Assembly (NCBI GenBank): GCA_012515365.1
Contig: JAAYYM010000655.1
Coordinates: 1 to 12,939, forward strand
DNA length: 12,939 nucleotides
Reading direction: 5' to 3'
DNA from: Clostridia bacterium
Lineage (GTDB): Bacteria > Bacillota_A > Clostridia > Lachnospirales > Lachnospiraceae
Shown: positions 1 through 8,224 of the stretch, in pieces
How the letters are laid out: every line of letters starts with the position of its first letter
How positions within the stretch are numbered: position 1 is the first letter of the stretch
Program-made: the position numbers and the translations under genes
The notes under the pieces: generated by a model
The model's input: only the letters and a program-made list of their open reading frames with translations
Told to the model about the DNA's origin: nothing
Databases searched by the model: none

Positions 1-1148
1 GAAAGATTACATACCTCTGCAGGCCAATAATTCATCTGTGTATTGATGTTGATGGTATATTTGCTCCCCCATGCCGGAAGTTCATCCGGATTCCAAATTC
101 CCTGCAGATTTGCCGGCTGTGTCCCCGGTCTGCTGCTGGAAATCAGCAAATACCTGCCAAATTGAAAGTAAAGTGCAATCAGACCCAGATCCTGCTCCCC
201 TTCTTTTACCAGCCGCAGTCTTTCATCTGTTGGAAGCTCGTCCTTATGATCAGACTCATCTTCTGATCCGAAACGAAGATCCATACGCTTATAATACTGC
301 TGATAATCCATGATATGTGCCTTCAGAACATCTGAAAAAGAAGCAGACAATGCCTTCTCCATGATTCTCTTGCATGCTTGCTTTGGATCCTTACTTAAGA
401 AATCACTACAGATCGTAAGATAAAACGTAAATTCTGAGGTATCCTCTATTCGTAATTCATCTCTGTGCACTTCGATTTTACCTGCGGGATCATCGGTCTG
501 AATAGCTGCCATCATGCAATAACTGCAGCCATCAGCTCCCTCCTTAACAGACATGCATAAGATCTGATCCGAAATTTTTTCAATTTTCTCAACATTATGC
601 CTGAAGAAGGTAAGAGTCATCGCAGCCTTCATAGGCGTATTTTGAACAGATTTTTGATGAATTGCAATTACATGATGTGGTGCACTGGCAAAATAGGTTC
701 TGATATAACGGTCTCTGGCATCCTGATAAGTCACTGTAACAGTTGCATCATCCAGATTCAGTCTTCGCTCATAATCCTCTATTGCACACGCATCCTCATG
801 AAAACGAATTCGCACATCACCGGCTGTACTGTAATTTCTCTGCTGATCAGGCATCGGCATCATAGTATCCATTGCCATCCGCTCTGCTTCCTCAAGCTTT
901 CCCTTCATCAAAAGCTCCCGCACTTTTTGATAATGATCTCGCGCCTCAGGATTGACTCGATTTCTACTTCCATCTCCATACCAGATTGTGTCTTCATTTA
1001 ACTGTAGCTTTTCCTCTATTGCACCTCCATAAACCATGGCACCAAGATTTCCATTTCCGATTGGAAGGGCTTTTGCCCACATATCTGGTGTATCATTGCC
1101 CCACTTAGCAAACTCTGCTGCCTGTTTATAAAATAATGTATCGTTCAT
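1..1148 (-). CDS. Family GH95 alpha-L-fucosidase / alpha-L-galactosidase, 3' part outside window
   Basis: This open frame starts at ATG 1148 and runs off the left edge after 382 codons; the full enzyme is normally about 750-800 residues, so the catalytic acid region is missing here. GH95 enzymes are inverting exo-glycosidases that remove terminal alpha-L-fucose or alpha-L-galactose. Seen directly: the N-terminal GH95 pattern WAKALPIGNGNLGAMVYGG (residues 24-42) followed by LNEDTIWYG (50-58), and the signature RPGTQPANLQGIWN (340-353) leading to TININTQMNYWPAE (365-378). N367 and N369 match the asparagine pair that positions the attacking water in this family. T365 stands where fucosidases have a His. 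No signal peptide is present, so the enzyme should be cytoplasmic. GGAG lies 6 bases before the start. The EamA transporter gene ends 13 bases upstream, so the two are surely cotranscribed. The family call is very secure; the substrate is not. Confidence 0.93.
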   Translation of the reverse strand, partial: MNDTLFYKQAAEFAKWGNDTPDMWAKALPIGNGNLGAMVYGGAIEEKLQLNEDTIWYGDGSRNRVNPEARDHYQKVRELLMKGKLEEAERMAMDTMMPMPDQQRNYSTAGDVRIRFHEDACAIEDYERRLNLDDATVTVTYQDARDRYIRTYFASAPHHVIAIHQKSVQNTPMKAAMTLTFFRHNVEKIEKISDQILCMSVKEGADGCSYCMMAAIQTDDPAGKIEVHRDELRIEDTSEFTFYLTICSDFLSKDPKQACKRIMEKALSASFSDVLKAHIMDYQQYYKRMDLRFGSEDESDHKDELPTDERLRLVKEGEQDLGLIALYFQFGRYLLISSSRPGTQPANLQGIWNPDELPAWGSKYTININTQMNYWPAEVCNL

Positions 1149-1161
1149 CTGATTCTCCTAT

Positions 1162-2034
1162 TTATAATAGTAATGCCAGCGTTCCACCCACAATAAGAAG
1201 CAATCCGGCCCCTGACTTAACAGTCAGTTTTTCCTTAAATACAACATATGAAAAAGCAATCGTTACCAATATACTAAGTTTATCTATTGGAACCACAACA
1301 CTTGCAGGCCCCGTCTGCAGTGCGCGGTAATAACAGAGCCATGAAGCTCCTGTAGCCACACCCGACAAACCAAGAAACAGCCAGCTCTTTTTATCAATCT
1401 CCTTGATCGTATTTTGCTTACCTGTCCAAAAAACCACAATCCAAGCCATGATCAAAACAACAATGGTTCGTATAGCAGTTCCTAAATTGGAATTCATATT
1501 CTGGATTCCGACCTTTGCCAGAATAGAAGTCAGGCTTGCAAAAATCGCTGATCCAGCTGCATAAAACAGCCATTTACTACTGTCTGCTTTTCTCTTTGGA
1601 GCATCTGATTCCACTCTCTTTTTCTGTATCATCAGATAAGTACCGACTCCAATCAATATCATAGACGCAACTTTGATGATTGTTATTTTCTCAGACAGGA
1701 ACAAGAACGCCAAAAGCATAGTCAGAATCGTGCTCGACTTATCAATGGGCGTGACTTTATTAACATCACCAATCTGCAATGCCTTAAAATAGCAGAGCCA
1801 TGAACAGCCGGTAGCCATTCCGGAAAGAATCAAAAATAAGAATTCCCTTCTGCTGACTGATGACAGCTCGTTTTGTGCTCCGACCAGAAATACCATGATC
1901 CATGAAAATATCAATACGACAATTGTTCTTAATGCTGTTGCCACATTAGAGTCTGTATTCTTAATTCCGCATTTCGCAAGAATTGCCGTCAGACCGGCAA
2001 ATACAGCCGAGCCAAATGCAAACATAATCCACAC
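1162..2034 (-). CDS. EamA/DMT-superfamily membrane transporter, tandem-duplicated form
   Basis: This is a 290-residue integral membrane protein with about ten hydrophobic helices and two EamA units, the architecture of drug/metabolite transporters that move small metabolites or sugars across the cytoplasmic membrane. The two halves (about 2-135 and 152-286) are unusually alike: by hand alignment about half of the positions are identical, and they share the blocks ILAK.GI.N..SN, ALR/AIR-TIVVLI, GMATG/GVATG-x-SWLCY and PIDK. Each half resembles the stand-alone single-EamA proteins of about 140 residues (COG2510 type), so this looks like a fusion of two such units. The start is a GTG at 2034, supported by GAGGG 7 bases upstream; a less likely ATG lies three codons downstream. 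It sits 86 bases after the aldo/keto reductase gene and 13 bases before the GH95 gene. The substrate is unknown; a sugar or polyol linked to GH95 is only a guess. Confidence 0.86.
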   Translation of the reverse strand: MWIMFAFGSAVFAGLTAILAKCGIKNTDSNVATALRTIVVLIFSWIMVFLVGAQNELSSVSRREFLFLILSGMATGCSWLCYFKALQIGDVNKVTPIDKSSTILTMLLAFLFLSEKITIIKVASMILIGVGTYLMIQKKRVESDAPKRKADSSKWLFYAAGSAIFASLTSILAKVGIQNMNSNLGTAIRTIVVLIMAWIVVFWTGKQNTIKEIDKKSWLFLGLSGVATGASWLCYYRALQTGPASVVVPIDKLSILVTIAFSYVVFKEKLTVKSGAGLLLIVGGTLALLL

Positions 2035-2120
2035 TACAATTCCCTCTTTCGTATCCTACCATCAGCCAACTGCGAAACCCACATACACCAAAAACAGATT
2101 TCATGATGATGATAATTTGA

Positions 2121-3107
2121 TTACTGATTCTGCGCCATCACTCCGACAAGCGCATGAGGAACATAAGGTTCCTCCAGATATGCACATTCCTCTTTGGTCA
2201 GCTTTAACTGCGTCGCCTTGACTGCACCATCCACATGATGAAATTTAGTAGCACCGACAATAGGTGCTGTCACCTTTGTGAAAATCCAAGCCAGTGAAAT
2301 CTCAGTCATAGTAACACCTTTTTTCTCTGCCAGCTCTGCCACACGGCTGATGATAACGCCATCTGGTTTTGCTGTTGCATCATACTTAGATTTAGCATAT
2401 GCATCTTCTTGCATTCGTTTAGAAGCCTCTCCCGGCTGCTTTGACAATCTTCCACTCGCCAGTGCACTATATGGGGTCAAAGCTATCTGATCTTCCTTAC
2501 ATAGTGGCATCATTTCACGTTCCTCTTCACGGAAAATCAGATTATAATGTCCCTGTACGGAAACAAATTGTGAAAATCCTTCCTGTTGTGCTATGGCATT
2601 AGCCTTTGCAAGCTGCCATGCATAACAGTTTGAAATACCGATATAGCGTACTTTTCCTGCTTTAACTGCCTGATTCATGCCATCCAGTATTTCATAAATC
2701 GGCGTATGATAATCCCACATATGACAAATATAGAGATCCACGTAGTCCATTCCTAAATGTTTTAAGCTGGTGTCAATCATTGTCTCTACATGTTTTTGCC
2801 CGGAAATTCCTTGTTCAATCTCCTCCTGTGTCCTTGGCAAAAATTTGGTAGCCACTACAATTTCCTCTCGTTTTGCATAATCCTTCAATGCACGTCCAAG
2901 GTATTGTTCACTTGTTCCATTTTGGTAAGCAATTGCTGTATCAAAGAAGTTGATTCCCATTTCCAATCCATGCTTGATGATTTCTCTGGAATGCTCCTCG
3001 TCAAGTGTCCAGCTATGCTGCCCGCTTCCCGCGTCTCCAAATCCCATACACCCCATACAGACACGAGATACATTCAAATCTGATTTCCCAAGTTTCACAT
3101 ATTCCAT
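2121..3107 (-). CDS. Aldo/keto reductase, NAD(P)H-dependent
   Basis: This is a 328-residue soluble (beta/alpha)8-barrel oxidoreductase that interconverts aldehydes or ketones and alcohols using NADPH or NADH. The full family pattern is present: MEYVKLGKSDLNVSRVCMG at the N-terminus and the catalytic tetrad D56, Y61 (in INFFDTAIAY), K88 (in VVATKF) and H129 (in LYICHMWDY). The YIGISN block and the C-terminal cofactor-binding stretch IVGATKFHHVDGAVKA are also present. Length and motifs fit the YajO/IolS-like bacterial branch, whose members have varied or unknown substrates. A strong AGGAGGAG lies 6 bases before the ATG. It follows the Fe-S membrane protein gene by 98 bases and precedes the transporter by 86 bases on the same strand. 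Reduction of a sugar aldehyde released by GH95 is possible, but nothing in the sequence proves it. Confidence 0.94.
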   Translation of the reverse strand: MEYVKLGKSDLNVSRVCMGCMGFGDAGSGQHSWTLDEEHSREIIKHGLEMGINFFDTAIAYQNGTSEQYLGRALKDYAKREEIVVATKFLPRTQEEIEQGISGQKHVETMIDTSLKHLGMDYVDLYICHMWDYHTPIYEILDGMNQAVKAGKVRYIGISNCYAWQLAKANAIAQQEGFSQFVSVQGHYNLIFREEEREMMPLCKEDQIALTPYSALASGRLSKQPGEASKRMQEDAYAKSKYDATAKPDGVIISRVAELAEKKGVTMTEISLAWIFTKVTAPIVGATKFHHVDGAVKATQLKLTKEECAYLEEPYVPHALVGVMAQNQ

Positions 3108-3205
3108 ATGTTTCTCCTCCTCTTCAATCTCCGTTATTTTATAAGTTCTGATATGATGTATCTTCCATCAGAGTGGTTTTGGTCTTCTCTATACTGAACT
3201 AAATT

Positions 3206-4024
3206 CTATAAAGCATCTTTTGGACAAACTGATACACATTCCATACAGAGGGTACATTCTGTCCCGTTTTTTCTATTTCTTGAAGGATCCGTCACATCCA
3301 CATCCATCGGGCAGACCCTCTTACATTTACCACAGGATATACATTTATCCTTATCACACTTAATACGGAATAGTGAAAAATAACTCATAGGTTTTAAGAA
3401 TACAGTAATCGGACAGATATATTTGCAAAAGGCACGATTGTCTTTAAATAGAAATGCCAATCCGATTCCAACTGCATAATACAGTACATTACCGATCACA
3501 AATGCCCAAAACATGATGCGTTCTATATTTCCAACATGTGATAAAAACAAACCTAACACAAATACAAGTGAGACTATAAATGTAATGTATCGGATCCATC
3601 CTATTTTCTTTCTTGGAGACTGAGGTGTTTTATATGGCAGAAAATCCAAAATCATGGCTGTCCAACAGGCATAACCACACCATCCTCTTCCAAAGATCAA
3701 TGGACCGAATATCTTAGCAACTGCATAATGAATGGTAGCCGCTTCAAATACGCCTGTAAAAAGGTAGTACCAGAATCCCTCAATCTGCATATTTTCATTG
3801 CAGATCAGACCTAAATAGACCAGCATATAAAGTCCTACCAGAAGCTGCACAATGCGTCTTGCATACGGATATTTCCTGACAAACAGGAAAACACCCAACG
3901 AAAGCGCAAGGCCTATGTATGAGAAATTGAACAGATAAAACAAATTATCTTTTGTAAGCCATAATGTAACTGCCACAATTTCAAAAACAACAAATAATAT
4001 AATTGAAAAACGGTATTTTTTCAC
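3206..4024 (-). CDS. NapH-like membrane protein with two 4Fe-4S motifs
   Basis: This 272-residue protein has about five to six hydrophobic helices followed by a cytoplasmic bacterial ferredoxin module. Seen directly: C116 and C120 in GRGWCGYACW, and C200 and C204 in FCKYICP, the paired CxxxC motifs typical of the NapH/MauN/YccM group. The C-terminal part has C228, C231, C234, C238 and C257, C260, C263, C267, two complete CxxCxxCxxxC clusters expected to bind 4Fe-4S centres. Such proteins pass electrons between the quinone pool or cytoplasmic donors and a partner reductase. No partner reductase gene lies in the window. The start is GTG at 4024 with AGGAG 7 bases upstream. It is the first gene of the leftward run that continues into the aldo/keto reductase, 98 bases away, though a separate promoter there cannot be excluded. 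The electron-transfer role is family knowledge; the redox partner is unknown. Confidence 0.88.
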   Translation of the reverse strand: MKKYRFSIILFVVFEIVAVTLWLTKDNLFYLFNFSYIGLALSLGVFLFVRKYPYARRIVQLLVGLYMLVYLGLICNENMQIEGFWYYLFTGVFEAATIHYAVAKIFGPLIFGRGWCGYACWTAMILDFLPYKTPQSPRKKIGWIRYITFIVSLVFVLGLFLSHVGNIERIMFWAFVIGNVLYYAVGIGLAFLFKDNRAFCKYICPITVFLKPMSYFSLFRIKCDKDKCISCGKCKRVCPMDVDVTDPSRNRKNGTECTLCMECVSVCPKDAL

Positions 4025-4053
4025 AAATTTTCTCCTTTGTATTAATCACATAA

Positions 4054-4073
4054 TTACCTAGTATAATAAGTAA
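4054..4073. promoter_or_regulatory. Imperfect palindrome over the Fe-S gene promoter region
   Basis: TTACCTA and TAAGTAA are separated by six bases; six of seven arm positions are complementary. The centre contains TATACT read on the minus strand, a good -10 box 30 to 50 bases before the GTG at 4024, but no clear -35 box. Its position suggests a repressor or MarR/TetR-type operator. This is an inference from symmetry and placement only. Confidence 0.35.
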
Positions 4074-4138
4074 CATTCTAATTTTACTACTTTACGTTAG
4101 TTTCCTCAATGGATTTATTGTCACACTTTTCATCACAC

Positions 4139-4168
4139 TTGTAACACTAATTCATTCTGTGATATATT
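4139..4168 (+). promoter_or_regulatory. Candidate promoter of the small membrane protein gene
   Basis: TTGTAA (4139-4144) and TATATT (4163-4168) are separated by 18 bases, a moderate vegetative-sigma match, with transcription expected near 4175. GTAAC-ACTAAT (4141-4151) and ATTAGTTAC (4166-4174) form an inverted repeat, broken by one extra base, that brackets the -10 box. This could be an operator. Confidence 0.4.
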
Positions 4169-4188
4169 AGTTACTGTATGATAAATAT

Positions 4189-4812
4189 ATGAAGAAAGAA
4201 ATCTTTAGCGAGGTAACATATTCGATGAATAAAAAAACGATGTATTTTGGTATCATTTTAGTTATCATCTATTTTATCACGGTGGGAACTTTTATCAGCA
4301 CACAAAGTCCGGTGGTGTTGACGATCTGGGAGTTACTTACCATTATCAGCGGACCCGTTGTTTTACTTGTATTGCTGGAAATAGCTGATGAAATAAACAT
4401 AACTGCCAAATATAAAAATCTGATGCTGGTATTTTTAGGATGTAACTGTACATTAACAGGTTTAGCGCATCTGATTAACCTCTGTGTAACACGAAAACTG
4501 ATGTCTCAGGGAATGGAAATTCCTACCTATTATCAAATAGGCTATATCACATCTACAGAAACAGTAGCTGATTATCTGGGATGGGGATTTTTTATGGGGC
4601 TTGCCTTTTTTTCAATGGCTGCCGGAACAAGTAAAGAAAAAAGCATTCAGTTTTATAAAATCAGTTTCATTATAGACGGAATTCTATGCATGTCCGGTTT
4701 TATCGGTGCTCTTTGGATCAATGAAAATCTTTGGTATCTCGCACCGGCCGCGTATGGTATCGGGATCGGAATTTTATGCATTAAGGGACTAAAAAAGACC
4801 TCTTCGCTATAG
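4189..4812 (+). CDS. Small polytopic membrane protein of unknown function
   Basis: I do not recognise a family. The product has 207 residues and about six hydrophobic helices (roughly 18-38, 44-65, 77-100, 129-149, 157-178 and 182-200). A more polar loop around residues 102-128 carries several Thr and Tyr residues. It contains only a few scattered Cys and no nucleotide- or metal-binding motif. The start is uncertain: ATG 4189 has no ribosome binding site, whereas ATG 4225 (residue 13) follows GAGG at 4210-4213 with 11 bases between, so a 195-residue product is quite possible. It is transcribed away from the Fe-S membrane protein across 164 bases and converges on the arabinofuranosidase operon. 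Its last five codons form part of the terminator hairpin. Divergent, symmetric promoter elements hint at shared control with the Fe-S gene, but no function can be assigned. Confidence 0.68.
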   Translation: MKKEIFSEVTYSMNKKTMYFGIILVIIYFITVGTFISTQSPVVLTIWELLTIISGPVVLLVLLEIADEINITAKYKNLMLVFLGCNCTLTGLAHLINLCVTRKLMSQGMEIPTYYQIGYITSTETVADYLGWGFFMGLAFFSMAAGTSKEKSIQFYKISFIIDGILCMSGFIGALWINENLWYLAPAAYGIGIGILCIKGLKKTSSL

Positions 4813-4823
4813 AAGAGGTCTTT
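4794..4823. terminator. Bidirectional intrinsic terminator between convergent genes
   Basis: Twelve-base arms (AAAGACCTCTTC and GAAGAGGTCTTT) pair perfectly around the six-base loop GCTATA. Read leftwards, the stem is followed by TTTTTT, a canonical terminator for the transport/arabinofuranosidase operon ending at 4843. Read rightwards, the tail is only TTTGG, so termination of the small membrane gene is weaker. The 5' arm and loop encode the end of that gene, and its TAG stop (4810-4812) is inside the hairpin. Confidence 0.88.
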
Positions 4824-4842
4824 GGTTATCAGATTTTCTATT

Positions 4843-7235
<2,393 letters not shown>

Positions 7236-7236
7236 A

Positions 7237-8136
7237 TTATTTCTCCTCCTTCTTAAAGCTGCCGTTTAGAATCAGCTGAACGATATTAATTGCGAGTGCT
7301 ATGAGAAGCAGTACAAGTCCAACTGCAGATGCATAACCCATTTGGTTCTTCTCTATACCACGTCTATATAAGTATCCTACGATTGTCAGACCAATATTGT
7401 TAGGTGATGCTGTACCATTTGCATATAACATAAAAGACTCAAGGAACATGGCAAGACCTGCGTATATACTGATTGTCAATACATAGATTGTTGTCGGTTT
7501 TAATAATGGAATGGTAATATATCTGAATTTCTGCCATCCATTTGCTCCGTCTATTTCGGAAGATTCATATAACTCGTTAGGAATTGCTTTCAGACCTGAC
7601 AGAAAATACAGCATATTGACACCTGTCCAGCGCCAGCAAGACATCAAAATCAATGCAAAGTATGTAGTCGTTCTGAATTTCAGCCATTTAAATGTACCAA
7701 ATCCCAATGCGGAGGATAGTAAGTTCATCTGGCCTGTATGATATTCTGAAAACATTAATCTGAATAATGTACCTGAAATTACAATGGATGTTAATGCCGG
7801 CAGATATAGTATGGCTTTCCACACGCCCTTAGCCTTAACCAGTCTGCTATCGATCAATGCTGCAAAGATCATTGGAAACGGAATCAAGAATATCAGCGTC
7901 AGAAGCATATACTCAAAACTGTTGAAAACTGCTGTATGAAATACAGAATCAATTAATAATTTAGAATAATTCTTGAGACCAACCCATTCTGCTCCAGCTG
8001 GTTTAATGTCCTGAAAACTCATTGTAATCGTACTGCACAAAGGATAAATCCAAAAAATAATAAAGCTCAGGATAAATGGTACTACAAACACATAAGGGGC
8101 TGCTTTTTGTGAATAAAGAATTTTCTTAATCTTCAT
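7237..8136 (-). CDS. ABC sugar transporter permease, MalF/AraP-like (CUT1)
   Basis: This 299-residue polytopic permease is the MalF-side partner of the heterodimeric channel. Seen directly: a short cytoplasmic start, then a first helix ending in FIIFWIYP, the WVGLKNY motif (51-57) usual after helix 1 in this family, and the EAA loop at about 188-214 with ELYESSEIDGANGWQKFRYI and PLLKP. AGGAGG lies about 6 bases before the ATG at 8136. The binding-protein gene ends 88 bases upstream, separated by a stem-loop. The last codons carry the ribosome binding site for the next permease. Permease identity is secure; the sugar specificity comes from the binding protein and the adjacent arabinofuranosidase gene. 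Confidence 0.95.
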   Translation of the reverse strand: MKIKKILYSQKAAPYVFVVPFILSFIIFWIYPLCSTITMSFQDIKPAGAEWVGLKNYSKLLIDSVFHTAVFNSFEYMLLTLIFLIPFPMIFAALIDSRLVKAKGVWKAILYLPALTSIVISGTLFRLMFSEYHTGQMNLLSSALGFGTFKWLKFRTTTYFALILMSCWRWTGVNMLYFLSGLKAIPNELYESSEIDGANGWQKFRYITIPLLKPTTIYVLTISIYAGLAMFLESFMLYANGTASPNNIGLTIVGYLYRRGIEKNQMGYASAVGLVLLLIALAINIVQLILNGSFKKEEK

Positions 8137-8154
8137 TGTGTCCTCCTTTTTTAC

Positions 8155-8195
8155 AAGGAGTGCCCAAAGGCATATCGCCCTTGAGCAGCTCCCTT
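8155..8195 (-). promoter_or_regulatory. Stem-loop between binding-protein and permease genes
   Basis: In the leftward RNA, AAGGGC and GCCUUU pair across a five-base loop, and an outer AAGG(G)AG pairs with CUCCUU with one bulged base. It is not followed by a U-run, so it is not a full terminator. Such intercistronic hairpins commonly stabilise or partly shield the upstream message so that binding protein is made in excess over permease. That role is inferred. Confidence 0.45.
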
Positions 8196-8224
8196 AAATG
8201 TTACTATCAATTTCTGGTTTGTTA

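Noticed and set aside
597..1001. Rightward open frame of 134 codons
   Set aside because: It lies fully antisense to the GH95 gene, whose family motifs are unmistakable; its composition is rich in His, Ser and Ile without any pattern.
2035..2120. Leftward ATG in the gap between aldo/keto reductase and transporter
   Set aside because: The frame runs out of phase into the transporter gene, with no ribosome site and no recognisable product.
3148..3171. Hairpin between Fe-S gene and aldo/keto reductase (TGATG/CATCA)
   Set aside because: The stem is only five bases with no U-run; it is too weak to call a terminator or a separate regulatory site.
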